Origin: Hetaerina americana
Lineage: Eukaryota; Arthropoda; Insecta; Odonata; Calopterygidae
Assembly: GCA_022747635.1 (NCBI GenBank)
Contig: JAKTNV010000004.1
Span: 17,608,969 to 17,672,968 of the forward strand
DNA length: 64,000 nt
Direction: 5' to 3'
The position numbers and the translations under genes are program-made. Under the pieces are notes generated by a model that did no database searches, was not told the DNA's origin, and saw nothing but the letters and a program-made list of their open reading frames with translations. Shown here one piece after another: positions 23,219 to 37,780 of the stretch (the first letter of the stretch is position 1; each line of letters opens with the position of its first letter).

Positions 23219-26200
23219 ACGTTAACTGTTAGATAAACGACGTTGAAAGTATTCGACTTCATAATTTCGTTTCTGTTGTGAAAAATAAACATGCATCCTT
23301 GAATTGTTTTGAGTCGAATGGAAATTTTGCTGTAAGTAATGGTGGATGGCACAACTTGGTGGAGCTCCTTCATGATGCGTAGTAAAGTAAGCACTCTGCT
23401 ATTCCTCAAAATAATACTTGTATTTTACGGAATAGCAGGAAATTTTGCTGTTTTTTCCGTCCTAATCGATACCGAAAATTGGAGCATCACAGATGTTTGT
23501 TACCTTTAGTCAATGGTTGCAATAATTTTAACTAATTAAACGCCCGTCTTGCCTGTAACGTTCGAGTTTTTATGCGCTCTTTCACCTTCATCTTCCTCTC
23601 TACATATTTAGCGTTTAATTGTGCATTAGAAGTGGCGTCAACGCCAATAAAGTCGGATTAGTAATTGGTTTTTTTATGGCGCATCTACGACGGAAGTGAT
23701 GTACAACCGTAAAGTCAACGAAGAGAAATTCATTACCTGACATCACAATAGCCATTCTTCAACCCTAATAATTTAATCAGCATGTGCTATATAGCACTAT
23801 ACATGGAGCTAAGCTGAGCGCAAAAGTAGGAGCGAACCGGCAAGAGCTCCACTTTCTTCAAAATGTGTTTATTTATTATCATTTGCGTTAAGTCTTAGAG
23901 TACTGATTCTTTTATCCTAAATTGGTATCTGTAGAAATTCAATGATAATGAAAATTTAGGCGACAGGTTCATCAAGTGTAAAAATAGTGACTTCTTAAGT
24001 ATGAAATTTCCTAGCATAATGATTTCAAAGAACTGCGGGAGATATCCCACCTTTCAAGCCGCAACATTAAATAAAATATCCTGAATCTCAGATATGATAT
24101 TGATATCTTCCACCTTCCATTTTTTTCGCTTTTTTCACTTGTCGTGAGTGCTACAATTTTGAAAATATGCATGTAAACCGGTCAGTTATCTATTTTAAAC
24201 TATACCAAAACTGCCTAGCCATCAAACCTCACGTATTACATTTCCTTTACTTCAAGGCACTTTGCTTATATCTTTTCTCTTTTCATTTCTTCTACCTCTC
24301 GGTGAAAGTCTTGACCCTTCTATCTCCTGCTGCCTTTACTAATCCTCTCACGGGATTGAATCGTAGCCTTTGGGACGAGGGAATCTTCGTGACGAGATTG
24401 TTATAGACCAGGTGGGTTGAGTTTTATAAACTGGTGCATGACATTACAGTAATGAGACGATAAATGTACCAACCCAAGAATGTTTTGCTGTATGATTAGC
24501 TAACATTTAGTGTAATTTATACAAGTTATTTTACTGTTGAAGTAAATTTAATCGTGCAAATTGTTTTTAGTTAATGTTTCACCTCGAGCTTTTATTCCTA
24601 CGAGATTTATGCCACTTGACCTTGCAACGGTTTGTCGGTGTATGTTGTTGATTTAAGCAAGAAGCAAGGGAGTCAGTCAGTTAGTGGGCAAACCTGACTT
24701 ATTTTGGGGACTGTACATTACTTTTTAAGCGTTTTCGTGAAGGTTGTTTATTTATTCCATGAATTGTGGAGCAGTATTAAGATTATATCATATGAGTGGG
24801 GATTTTAAGTTTAATGATACTGGATCGCCATAGTGAGGTGATTCAAGCCTAACATTGTAGCGTTTTGAATTTAGGGTTCCATTATTACATCGGCAACCTC
24901 AAACTTTCTGTTGCGCCAATATTTGAGGAAAATCTTATGTTTTTTTCACATTATGAATGAAATTATTACTATAGATAGTCCTTACAAACGTAGGTTTGGA
25001 ATTATGTCTGAAAACTGATGTCTTTTTGGGCTTCTGAAACATTTTTGTAATGAATAATTACCTTCATATCTGGATGATGCCTTGCAATCTACCGATAGCG
25101 TGCGTAACAATGAGTAATTATTCATTAAACGGGCACTGTCTGCGCAATAGACTGCGAAATAGTTGGGAACCATTTGCCGCATCAAATGATGAATTTTATT
25201 AGGAGTAACATCTGTAAAAACGCTGTTATACATTTTTTTCATCTACAGTAGTTTCCTGTCCAATATGAATCTCTTCATCTTCTCATTTCTGTCCTACATC
25301 ATAACACCTAAAATGCTTGTATATTTGTTTATTCTGCTTATTTGCTGTCTGGTTACAGCATTCATCTTACAATAAAACTTGTCAGCATTCTTTAACCATC
25401 AAATATCTCCCGCTGTCAATTCTTCTCTCTGTAGAATTTAACTTTTCCTCACCAGCTTCGTTATCTTCATCAAACATATTACCACTTGGTTTGTCTTCCT
25501 CTGCATTCAGATTATTTTGTTCTTCGCTATAGCTACACGTCAAAAGTTGGTTGGAAAACATATTGTGTGGTATTATGTTCAAATTGTCTGCTTATTAAGA
25601 TATTATTATTGAACGAACTCAAAACAAATCGTGTGGTCGATCGGTCTGAGTAGCTCGCCGTTTGTGCGAAAACATCGACTGACCGTTTTCACGCTGCAGC
25701 GGAGTGGTATTTTTGGAAATTTAGCGTTGGAGTCGAGTCGTAGGGGAGAAATAATTGCGGTGGTTGTTGACTGCGTGGGAGTTAGAACCACTAGATTGCC
25801 GACTGATGATTCGTACTTTCGGGAGCGCTGCGCCTGTTTCCCTTAGGGGCCAACGCTCTTCCGATTCTTGATTGAAAATTATACTGGTCTCTCCTCCAGT
25901 GGATGGTCGTGGGTCCCGAATGCGTTATTAAAAAGGAAGTGGGATAGTCTCAATCTCTTGAGGGATTTTGGGAGGGCGGGAAAAAATTGATTTAAGCTCT
26001 TTTGCTCACATCATCGTTTTCTTCATTTGGATTTGAATGTTTCATATGGTTCTGATGGGGGATTCTTCCAATTATAGCAAACGTTCGCTAGCATTGAAGA
26101 AACTTCAGTAATGACGGTGGATAGGCGGTGCCATGATATTTCTTCACTTCCCCTTCTTTCCATGCCTCTTTTGCTTGTCCGAGTTCTTTTTGGTTTTTGA

Positions 26201-27845
26201 ACTTGACATGCTTCCAACTAACGTCTATGAAAGAGGGCAAGAGGTTCTTCTCTTTCGGCCCCTATGTAATCCCTGGTAGTTTTTAAGTTTCAGCTTTGGT
26301 ATAGTTGATAGTTGTGTTGATGTAGTAATCACAAAATGTTGCGAATATTGAGGAAAATCATCCGGATTTGAACTCTAGGTCGAGGATGGAATGATATTTT
26401 AATACGCATTTTTACTCCCGATAAGCCTTTTAACCGTATTAGTCAAAAGATGGGACCACTATCATTTCAATCATCATCATGGACCATGCGGAGGTATTTC
26501 TCTCGGCCATGAGTAGTTAAGCCTGTTCCTTGACAATGATTGTTACTTTCCCTGTATAGTGATTATAAGAGCTTTAAAATATCCCCCACATCGCTTCGCG
26601 CCCTTTCAGCGGCTTTCGGGGTGTTGCGTAGGTGTAACTAGCATTTAAGCAGCACTTAATTTTGATGTTTCATGCCTAGTGTGGAAAAACCTACTGCCAC
26701 ACACTCAAGTTAGCAAGGTACCACATAGATGTAAAGCTGATTATTTTATGTGCATAAGTGTTTCAGAAGTTCAATATTATTTGTATTAGTTTTTCAGGCT
26801 TCGTTCAAGAGGTATTCTAACACTAATGACTGCCTATAATAATCATTTAATTCCTAATGTGTGTACAAAAATGATTAGATGCTAAAACAAGATTTGATGC
26901 TTATGCGAGAGAAAGTTCAAGGTAGCCGGTGTAATATTGGAATCCAAAACTCAAAGCTTTAGAATAAAAAATGAGCATGGCACGCAGGGTAATATAGATG
27001 CAATAACTGAACTTTATCCAGGCGCTTTTCTAGCTGAATGTTTTTCTCGTACACGGGGCACAAAAACGGTATCAGAAGTGGAGGAATGAAGCGCGTATCT
27101 GGGTGCTTATCCCTCTCCCTTGCGCGAATTATATGCGTTTATTAGCACGTGGAGGACTCCTCTATCATCTCTCGATTCCTCGAGTAGGCGTAATGAGAAA
27201 CCCGTAATGGTTGCAGCACCTAATTGATCCCGCGCCTCCGGTTTCATCCTTCCCTCGATTCCCCTCTTCCCTCATCTCTTGGCTCTGCCTAACTCCGTCA
27301 TGCTCATAATTTTAGTGTGAAATCCGACCGCTGGGTAGCGCTATCCGTCGACTTCTCGGCGGGGTAAGAAGGTGCGGTTCTCACCTGCCAGTAGGTGGTG
27401 TTGGAGGGATCGTTGGATTTGAAATGACGATTTGACTGAGATACCGATGTGGCAGAGAAAATTAAACTGTGTGAACTTATCGGGAGAGAGACAGTTCACC
27501 CGTCAAAGCGCTGCGCACCGGAGCTCTGCCTCGTATTCCCATCTAAAGCTGAAAACGGTCTATTCCTATCGGCCAAATGTTGGACTAGAGTGATGGTATC
27601 AGTGCTTGCGTAACGTTGTTTTAATGGTATTTTTATAATCACTCTACGGTATAATTTTATCTCTCTGTATCACTCCATACTTTTGATGACGTAAAACAAG
27701 CACGTTTATCTTTTAATATTACAACAGCTTCCTTGGTTTCATTCCATAATCTGGCATAATAATGGTTCCTTTCCAACTTAAGGCATTAGTGGTGAAATCG
27801 TGCTGCTGTTCAAAGTACAGAATTTGTCGGTTTTAGGATTAGGTG
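23219..27845. other. 4.6 kb without recognised genes
   Basis: AT-rich; open frames are short. A LINE-A tail-like segment (CTGCCACACACTCAAG) lies at about 26694-26745 in plus orientation. Otherwise no repeat was identified. Confidence 0.45.
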
Positions 27846-28182
27846 AGGATCAGTTTAGTGCTGTGCCTAGTTTACAGACTTCCCACCCTCAGGGTAAGGG
27901 TTTGAATCTCGGTGGTGGCAGAATATTAGTGGGATCGCGATCCCTGCTTTTGTTCTATGTGGAGAACCTTTTAATTGGAATACGCCGTCCGTCAGGTGGG
28001 ACGTTTAATTGTCGACTTCTTGGCGTCGTTAGTCAAGAGTAGGCTAATCCTGATGCCAGGTCTCCCTCCAGCCATCCTGAAAATACCTGAATATCCTACG
28101 CCTACCGAATTATCCCCCCATCCCCAAGGCCGGAAATGACCTTAGGTGTCGTTCATCACCCATAATAACTCCTACTACTTCA
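27846..28182 (+). repeat. SINE-2 copy, near full length
   Basis: tRNA-like head with a degenerate A box (TAGTGCTGTGCCTAG) and a clear B box (GGGTTTGAATCTCGG). The body has GATCGCGATCCC, TATGTGGAGAACC, ATACGCCGTCCGTCAGGTGG, GACGTTTAATTG, AAGAGTAGGCTAATCCTGAT and GCCAGGTCTCCCTCC, and the end has an ACTCCTACTAC tail. The same order occurs at 41199-41478 and 49482-49862. RNA polymerase III promoter boxes plus a shared body with no coding capacity identify a tRNA-derived SINE family. Confidence 0.85.
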
Positions 28183-31100
28183 GGATGAGGTACGCCTTTT
28201 CAATGTTGATAATAGAATACATGTCCATTTCGAAAATTTTCCCATTGATAAGCTGAATATACCTTAATTTAAATTCATAAAATTAATTTTAGTACATCAT
28301 GTCACCCTTGGGGCCATGAGGAGTGCTTTTGCAGAGCTTTGTCTGTATAGGTGAACGATGAAAAATTTATACTGCGCCGGCAGGGAAGCACTCATTCATT
28401 ATTTTTCCAGTCGGCATGTTGTTAATGCCGGCATAATCCTCTGTTCCCTTTTAAAGAAGCAGCAACTCGCTCCATTCTATTATAAGCTCGTGGAAAACTG
28501 CCATTAATATCCGATGCTCTTGTCTCGTGGGAAGATACTCGGAAATATTTTGTCTCAATAAATCTAATGTGCGAAACAGAATACGTCGTAGTAGACAAAC
28601 AAATATCCATTCATTAGTTTTCAATCTGAGAGTTGTCAATACATTATCTCAGTATTCGGTATTTCCTCCGAGCTTTCATTCGTTGATTACCGTTTAATGA
28701 TAATTTGTAGAGGTTTTAAGTGCAAAGTTTTACAGGTGCGGTAAAATATCGCACTTTGCTAGCAATCATATTTACAGTTGTTTTTTCCTGCGAATTTTCT
28801 AGACAAGTAAATTATTTTATAGTTTCGTGCGTGGAATTGTAAAATACGTCTAACAGGCTGGGATAACGTTTAAAGTCGTTCTGGCTTGAATAGTCATGAT
28901 TCGAGCTTTGAAGTAAAATATCATGTCCTTTTCTTGGGTTATCCATAGGATTTTGGATCGACCTCATCGTGCCATACAGACCTATGTATAGTAGTAGCAG
29001 CCAGATGGAACGATGCATATTCATTACGTGGAAGGTTCCAGGCTAAGAAACAAAGAATGTTCCACAATCCGATAACCTTGGAGATATCACGATACCTCTT
29101 TTTTTAAGGGCATGCTGGACGATGGGTCTCGACTCACTCACATCTTAGACCCTTAGGCCTTCTAAGGCTGGGAGAATTGGTGATGTGGGAAAGGTTTCAT
29201 TGGTATCCAGAAAAAGTTCACGTCCGGGTTTGAATTCGATCCGGGAATCCCTTTATCTCCAGGTAATTTAGGCTTGTCGGGAATATGTACCGAGTGATCT
29301 GCACCCATCATTTTTCCATTTGGGCTGAATATGAGAGCAAGGAGCTGATATTTCATCTTCCTCTCCGTATTACGTTAGCATTTCACCCGGAATGCATCGT
29401 AAAATCGGACCCTTAGTCTATTTTAATCATTCATTGATGTGATTAATTGACACAAAGACATGCTCTCACAATGAAAATGTGAGATTGTACCCTGCTAGCC
29501 CCAACTGGCCTCAAGTTCAATATATTTAGACATTCTGTTCGTGTTACCTACTTCTCGTTAAATAATCTCTAACGAAAATGCCGTCGACTATAGCATGATC
29601 ACTTTTGAAGTAATGCATTGCAGACTTCAACCATCCAATACGATCAAACTTTGAGATTGGTCACTCACAGGGGGGCTCTGATATTGAGAGTAGAGGGACA
29701 TGGACCACGGAAGTGATATATTGAAAGTGTTATACGAATGGGCGAAGGCATAAGGAAACTTTCCACATACTCTGGTCTTTCTAGTCAGTAGTCAGTGTTT
29801 GCTTTGTTCAATGTTCAGTTCAGTATTCTAATTCATGTAGCATGTTAATGCCTTGTTTTCTAAAATGAATTTAACCGCATTATTAGAAAATATCAACAAA
29901 TCAAATAAACGAAAGGAAAAACATACGAGCAAGGTATAGTATGGGAGGAGAGGTGGATGTCGGGATAAATTCAAAAGACGGCTAGAAAATGGATGCAGAT
30001 CATATTGAGTGGCAATTGAATGCTGAAGACTGTGGTAGAGGGGTGGATGTAATAAGTGGGTGAAGTAGAGGGAGGAAAGGAACATGCATGATGGACGGAT
30101 TGAAGGTAGGCAGAAAGCATGTGGAGTTGAAGATTGGATTATTTTAATGCGGGTTTCGAAGAATTTTTGGGTCGAATGCCGAGGGCCTAGGAATGCAGCG
30201 TTACTTAGGTATTGGATCCATCAAAAACTTAGCTTAAACATTAGACTATTCCTCAATGATAATAATTAATATCATGCTCCCGCGCCTGAGCAACTTCCCA
30301 TCGTGATTTACTCATCCCTCGAACTTCCATCATCCCGCACTCTCATTTCTTCTCGTCTCGTCATTCCTGACTGCCATATCTTAAGAACAAATCTCACGAG
30401 CGCGTGGCAAGGACAAAAATTTGACCACTCCTTACGCCAAAGTTCCTCTTTTTATTTTATGGGTTGCGAGAGGGTGGTTTAAAAAAAGAGAATCGATTAG
30501 ATGTAATTATTATTTCCTGTATTTTACGTAAGGGATCGAAGTAGGGAATGGCCAGAGAGAATTTGTTCGATATTGGGTGGGTGAAGTGGCTGGCAGGTGG
30601 ACACCTAATGGCTGTATGTTTATTCATCGCGTTCCACAAAATTGAGCCATCGAGATCAGGTAAGGTGGTCCACAGAAAGAATTCCTCTAGGAATTTACTT
30701 CCAAAAATTCAGCTTCAGGAATTTTCTGAGAAGGAACATCTTATACCATACAGTTTTCCGCTTGACTGCTTGACGGAAATATGAGCATTTTCTCAAAAAA
30801 AAATATCTGAAGTAAACGTTTGCTGCTTTCGTGAAACGTGCTAACCCTTTCGGGTGGTGTACGTTTTGGGTAATTTTAAATCCGGTGATATTTGTTCGAA
30901 TACTCTAGTCTCTTCAATTAATTATCGGGTAACCAAAATCAGGCAATATTGCAAGAGAATCTAGAAATTATAAAAGTAAAACAAATGATAGACTAATCGG
31001 CCTACTGTCTGGAGAAGTGCAGTTCATTACTGGTGGCAATTAGGATTCTTAGTTCATTGTATTTTTTTGCCTTAGCTATCGTTTGACTGCCGCTCCTCAT

Positions 31101-32141
31101 TATTTTAACTGGACTTCATTGTGCATTATTTCTTCAAATTTTATCCCTCCCCTACGCCGCTTGCGGAAATAATTTTTTTTCGAGGATTAATCTCATTCAT
31201 AATTCATCCTTCTTGCTTCCGAGCCTTAGCATTTTCTCCTTATCGATAGTTCCTTCACATGCGGATGCGGAAAATAACCGCTTTTTGTATTACCTAGGTG
31301 TTTCAAAAACTTTGTCTCTCTGTTTGAGTTTACCATTACTTAAACAGTATAAAGGCTAGTTAATATGCATGAGGCAGAAAAAAATTCCCTAATATCGCCT
31401 ACCTTTTTCCATTTTTTTCGCTCTTTTTTGCAAATAGCCCGCATTTAAATCAAGAGTACCTTGTATCAATTTTGACAAATCGTACACTAATTTTTGCTAT
31501 GGGTTTGTAACGAGCAGGGGTGCGAATTTCAAAATACCCGTTCACGCGGCAAATCGCGTATTTACTGAGACGACAAATTAATAAACACTTTACGTTGAAA
31601 GTATACCTGAAGGTGGTTTTTTTTTGCATGGACAGTTTTTTCCAGGGTCCCTCTAACGGATCAGGATACTACTCGTGTGTGTGTGTGTGTGATGCTCCGA
31701 ATCGGTATTATGCGATGAACTCACAATTGATGTATGAGTAGAACTAAAGTTACAGGATCGGTCACTAAATCGTACGACAAGCGCGTTACTTGCCCAGTCA
31801 TCGCCATGCCTTATTGCTAGTTTTTGAGGAGTGTGGTATTTATTTCCTCTTTTTAATCAATACTTGAGACTTAAAAGCGGGCCCAAATGACCTGATAAGC
31901 TAATTGTGTGATGTTTTCCGAACCTCATCCTGGATGTTCATACTGTTCGGTCCTGTAGATTTCGATAAATGTGTGCGGCGGGCTCGCCTCAAAATTCACA
32001 GTATCCCAACAAAAATTAAGATCATCAATAACATTTTAATACCACAGTTCCCAAATTGGTGTGAACATCTTCTGGTGCGCTGCAGCTCTTCCAAAGGCCA
32101 ATAGCGTATAACCTTGCTACGCTGTGGCCTGACTCAATAAC
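28183..32141. other. 4 kb without recognised genes
   Basis: AT-rich DNA. Short minus-strand frames at 28812-29024 and 29162-29356 begin with hydrophobic stretches but match no family and were not called. A small GT repeat lies at 31675-31691. Confidence 0.45.
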
Positions 32142-32200
32142 AACATCTACATCCGAATGGTACCCTTCAAGCCAGCACCAGGGTGTGTGGTAGGAGTAAG
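32142..32200 (-). repeat. LINE-A 3' tail fragment
   Basis: Plus strand CATCTACATCCGAATGGTAC then CCAGCACCAGGGTGTGTGGT is the cleanest minus-strand copy of the tail in the window. Confidence 0.65.
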
Positions 32201-35200
32201 TAATTCTAATGTTCGAAATAATATTTTACAGAAGCTACTTACTTCACCATATCTAAGTTTAAAACACTTGTTTACTGATGCGAGACAGGCTGCTAATAAG
32301 AAAAAAAAATCAAATAAGGGTTAGATAAAGTAATGATAACGTACTAGACTAATTAGAATAAGGTTTTCCATGTGCTATGGTGCACAGTTATTCTAATCCT
32401 TATCGTTATTGGGACAAATAACATCGTAAATCTGCCGAAAAATATTTCATGTAAAAATTTATTAAAGGCAGTACACGTTGAATCGTGGGACACGGTTTTG
32501 CTATGCTTTAAGAAGAACGCAATGTTGGATGGTGAGAGTGATCTGAATTATTTATTGAAACTTAGCAGATTATGCAGCCGCTATCCTAACCCAATTCAAT
32601 TTCTTCTTCAATTGTGCCAACGACTCATACCAAAATATCAAAATATTTGCTACGGCGAACTGTTATTAATATAAAGCGAGTGCTGTCCAGAGTGAGATCT
32701 ACTGTTCAGAAGTGGAAAGTTTTCAGTTGAAGCCATTTATTCGGTTGGCAGAAAAAATTCTTCAACATAACCTAAATAGAAAAAAACATTTACTTTTGGC
32801 AAACTCAGAAAACGTAATCTGTTCTTTGAGGTTCACATAGTATATTGTCTTAATAACTCTATGTTGTCGAATTTGCTGATTAATATGAACCATGGCAATA
32901 AAAATCTACAAGTTTCCCCAACAACCCTTTTCGGCTAATATTGAAAGACACGAAGACAGGATTAACCCCAATTGGCCATTATTTGGATACCTCTCACGAG
33001 GTGGTTGTCATACTAATGCCACTGCAGTATCAACAATAGAATCACTTCGTCACCACTTCGCGGTTCAGCTGACGTCGTTATTTTCTGCCTGACGTGTACG
33101 AAATAATGAAAATAGTTCAACTTGGCAGACTCAAGCATAGTAGATGTTATTTGAGTGGGGGCTCACTCACAACTCTTTTACTTGCTTCTCATTTATTTGT
33201 GTGTGAGGTCTTTCGCGGACGAAATGAGAAATAATCAAAACCGTAGGGGATAGCTGCCGTTGCTATATTATCTTTCAAATACTGTTTTGCGATTACAGGT
33301 AGAGTGAAAGAAAGAGTTACACGGCACGTGGCTACGTTGGAACCAATTATAAAATAGTGGGCAATGCATAAACTGGGTAAGAATCGCTCCCTGTGCTGTG
33401 TTGACCTACGTTTTCACCGCTGGAAAGGGTTTCACAGCATCCAGTTCGCGGTCTGGCGCTCACTTCCTGCTGCTGCAGCACTAGGCAACGTCTATTTGGG
33501 CATTTTTTTCTCTCTCTCTTTTGGGAATCTTCCCATGCAATAGAGGAGATAATGGGGTATTTCCGAAAGATTTGAAAGGGCCAGTAGCTAAGATCTTAGA
33601 TCAGAAAATCCGGCAGCGATTGGATGATTGGAATAGTGCAGAGATTCGTTAAAAAATGAAAGAGTTGACTCGCATAAGGGTATGTTATAGGTGTTAGGAT
33701 AGAAGCCCCTGAGTCATGACGAGAGTCAAGACTGCGACTGTTGGAATGGTACAGATACAATGTTTCATTTACAGATGTAGGCCCGAGTTTAGTTGTGACA
33801 CTAGGGGAATTATTTTGATTCCAAGTTTACCTTTGCAGGTTTGATCCCCAGGATAAAACGAGATATCATTACCGATAGCTTCAAGGGGCTAACTCGTCGT
33901 TCCCCCCTACGATACGAAGTCACCGCAGAGTGACATCTTAGCACCCCGACGTTTTAAATTCAGAAGAAAAATGTAAATGTCTACTCGAATGCATCCAGTA
34001 TCGCGTGATGTAGACATGCATTTATGCATGTACGTGTACGTGTGTTTGTGTAAATGTGGAATTATATATTCATATTTATGTATAAGTGAATATTTATGCA
34101 TGCTCACGCGGCCACGTACGAGAGCCCTGTTGGCATTAGTAGTCAAAAAATATACTTGATCTAGATGGTTAGATTACGTGTTGTAGTTTGCATATGTAGT
34201 ATCTGGATTATTTTTTTTATTCCATGGTTGTAAATAAAAGTTTCTTTGTGATATTCCATATGATTTTATATTGTCTAAAAGATATGAAAATTAAATGGGC
34301 AAAACTATCAATTACCTTTTATTTATTACAAGTGTCAAGTCGAAAACGTGGTGACAAATTCCATTGTCCTCAACTCACATTTGTCTTTGATTTTAGTTCC
34401 TCACCCAAAAAATGCACCACGTTGGCTTTATTGAAACTTGGTAAAAATTTAGAACTAACCTTTGGTTACTTAACAACATATGCTCTTCTAAGCGGCTGCT
34501 TGCACCTCTTACGCCCGAAACCAACTCTGGATCTCAGCTCAAATTTGGAAATTCGTGGTCTCAGTGTAACTCAAACGCTGCTAGCGAAGATTTTCACGGT
34601 GTAACTGAAATAACTCGAACAATTTGTTCGGCAATTACTATAGATATAAGATTGAAAAGACGGAACATTTTTCTTCCTGGTTCACTGAAAAAATCGGGCG
34701 TATCGGTATTCCCCCCTTCTCTCCATCGCTTGCTTTATTATTTTTTTATGTTCTCCCTGAAAATTGCGGATGTTCGAAGTTTCCTGTGGGTGTTGAGTAC
34801 GCCGGAGTTGGGATGAGGGCGCGAGAACTTGCCCTCAACCAACCATGTTTGGCCATGTGGCCCCCGTCAAGGAAATGATGCTCTCACCTCGTTTGAGGGT
34901 TCCCTGGGTCAGAAAGCGAAGTGACGGAGCATTTTTGTGTGAGAGCGGGTGCGCCGGGGGGGTAGGGGGGTCGTAGGGAAGGGAGAAAGTTGCCGAGAGA
35001 GGAGAGGTTGAGTTAGCGCGGGTGGGGTAGAGGCCGAGAGTGCTCCCGAGATGTGAAATATGTATTGATGAGCCGCATTGTTCAGTGTTTTCCTTCCTAC
35101 TCACTTAACTTGCAAGATTATATTGCAAGTTTAAATAATGGAAGGTGATTATACGTCTTAATACTTGAAATAATGTCGAGTTTGGCGCTGTTTGCAGTGA

Positions 35201-37340
35201 AAAATTGTTTTTTTTTGTATTTCGTTTGGGTCGTCGATTACATTTTATGCCAAATGATTGTTTTAATCACTAGTTCCATCCTTAAGCATGTAATTGGTTG
35301 ATAAAATCAAGTGTCGAAGTATTGAGAGACGCCTACGTGTACTAATTAAGCATCCTTAAATGCATGCATAAGTAAAACATTCACAACTTCATTTCCCTGT
35401 CTCAGTCTGGTACTCTATAATGCAATGAAAGGTGAAGAATACGGAAATTGGTCATGCTTCGAAAGCTGTGGTTCTATTGACAATTCATGAAACCGTGCAA
35501 AATCTGAATTTTATTTGTGATAGAAATTATGTGTAAACTATCTAGAACAAAATTCATCTACTAATATAAGCTTTAATTATTAAGGACGTAATTTCAATTG
35601 TTTGAGTACCTTTACTTGATTATCCAAATAGCTTCCATCTTGACGCCGAAACGACCTGCTCCTGGATTATTCCACTCATATTAACTTAGTTTTCCTTATT
35701 GTCTGCATCTGCAACGTTTATTCATAAAAAAGCAGGTGTTTTCATTTCTCTCAAGTCAAATGATTTTAAATGCTCGCGGTAAAGTGGTATCGTGGAGAAT
35801 CTGAAGTCGTGGGGACTTGCTTGCCTATCTTTTATTTGCTATTTTGGTAATAACATCTGACCGGTGACATAGCGGAAATGCGTGAAGCTTGACAGGATGT
35901 GAGTTGAGGGAGAGTAGAGCGAAATTGAAATCAATTTACCCTCCGAGTTAACGACAGAGAATAAAATTGCGCCCAAAATGGTAATCCAGCGTTTCTATGA
36001 AGATATGAAGTGAATATTAAAATAATGGACCAAATTCAAATTTGAAGCTTTTAGAGTTAAAATTGGAAAGAGAAATACCGGAGGTGACGGCACAGGGAGA
36101 ATCGGGAGATGAATTGCGTACTTGATCTGCAAAGTCAGGGAAAGTCAGAAAAATCGAGAATCGGATTTGTTTAAGTACACTCTGACATAAAAAATCACTT
36201 CTCTCAGAGAAACTCATTCGCTCACGCTTGACTCCAAAATATTCCCCCTTTTCATCTTTTTGTGACCCCACCAACTGCTGGTCAGCGTCCATTCTGGAGA
36301 AGGGGAGATTTTATTTTCCCTAAACTATGGCTCCCGAGACATTTCTTGCCGGCTGTATGGTTTTAGCCACGGAAACCATCCAAATTTATTTATCAAGATT
36401 CAGTCTTCAGGCGAGTTATTCACACACTGATGTGCTAGTTGTTCTTATCAGAGCCTAGTATGTACTTATCAGTAACACCGGTTAGTCGTAAAATGCCCTC
36501 CCCGGTACTTTCGCATGAATTTTAAATTTATTTTATAATAGTATTATGAAGTGTTTTGATATCACGAAAATATAAAATTTTCAAATCCTTAGGTGGAGGT
36601 TAAGTATTCATTCTGCTCCTTTCGGTTAATGAAACCAATGCCGGCACGTGACTTGGGGAAATTACGAGGTATCAACTGAAGTGCGCGATACAAATGGGTT
36701 GTATGGGTGGCAGAAGAAGATCTCCGTGTGTAGGTATAGAAAGGAGTAAAATTCCCAGTTTTCGGCTTGATGTGGTGGAAGGAATCCATCATAAAAAGAG
36801 TGGGAAAGCACTATAGTGTCTTTTTATTTTGAGATAATAACAATGTGTAGAAATATAAATTCCGGTGTTCCTAAAAAAAACCCTTTTTCATTGTTTCCCA
36901 TAAACAACAGAAAACGACTCGATTGTTTTCGGGTTACTCCCGCGCTGGATAATCTTGGTAGACGACACATTCGCTGGTGTTCCATTTCGGGTTCATCATC
37001 TGGTCTGAAGTCCGTCGCTTCAAACCTGAAGATTTCGATTCTGAAGTCCGCGAAAATTTCATTTACCAAGATTCTACGTGAAAGGAACCGGGAAGCTAGC
37101 TCTTCATCTTAAAATAACCGCGAAGGTCTCCGCCCCAACAACAAAAACGATAGGAAATCAGCAAGTTAATTTCAATATGCCATATATGCCATTTTCACGG
37201 CACTCTCGATATGCCAACAGCTTAGCTACATTCGGTGTTGGTTTGCCACCACAGGTTGGATGAGGAAACTTGTGTTTTGAGAGGCAGATTTCAGATCTAA
37301 TATGTGGGTCCTCGTGCGGATCGGATCCGTTGAGAATTGC
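32201..37340. other. 5.1 kb without recognised genes
   Basis: Mostly AT-rich. The longest frames (34224-34604, 126 codons; 32372-32674, 100 codons) show no domain I recognise. A perfect 9-bp hairpin AACTTGCAA ... TTGCAAGTT lies at about 35107-35131. Confidence 0.45.
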
Positions 37341-37780
37341 CGGACGGTCAAGGGGGGAGGTAAGGGTTGGGTTTCGGAGGAGTGATGCAGTGGCGAGAGG
37401 AGTGGGGAGGTGAGTCAGTACAAAAAAGTCGTGGGCGAGGAGAGGGGAGGGATTTGAGGTGGTGTGGGGTGGTAGTGGAAGCAAGTGAAAGGGTGTGGGT
37501 GTTCCTTCTTCGCCGGCTGAAGCTTTGGAGGAGCGGGGGGGAGGGGGTCCCGAATGTGTGGGCGGAAGATGGTGGGAGATGAGGGAGGGGAGTGAACTAT
37601 TTCAGGAATGCCGTCCAGTTCCTGCCGCCCCTCTTCGCCCTTCCCACCTCTCACCCCTCCCCTCTCTCCATCTACCTTCCCTTTCTCTTTCTTTCGTGGG
37701 ATGGAAATTACCCCCCCCCCCTCTCCCTCCTCCGCCCCCTCGCACTCCCGCCTTTTCTTCCTTACGAGTGAAGTTCAAGG
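37341..37780. other. Purine-to-pyrimidine skew switch
   Basis: The plus strand is purine-rich (mostly G) from about 37345 to 37600 and turns abruptly pyrimidine-rich from about 37620 to 37745. Overlapping low-complexity frames on both strands result. No gene family is recognised. Confidence 0.6.

Noticed and set aside
28812..29356. Two short minus-strand frames with hydrophobic starts, resembling small secreted peptides
   Set aside because: No family match, no convincing splice or promoter context, and lengths (64 and 70 codons) expected by chance.
34224..34604. 126-codon plus-strand frame
   Set aside because: AT-rich, no recognisable domain or repeat, and no supporting context.
37012..37035. 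TCATCATCTGG...TTTCGGG near 36978-36995 as another hammerhead core
   Set aside because: On minus it reads CCAGATGATGA...CGAAAT, lacking CTGA in the correct place, and there is no palindrome.
36816..37112. Overlapping plus and minus frames (98 and 81 codons) with protein-like composition
   Set aside because: Neither shows a domain I can name. The reverse frame (PEMEHQRMCRLPRLSSAGV) felt vaguely familiar as part of a dispersed repeat, but I cannot support it from this window.
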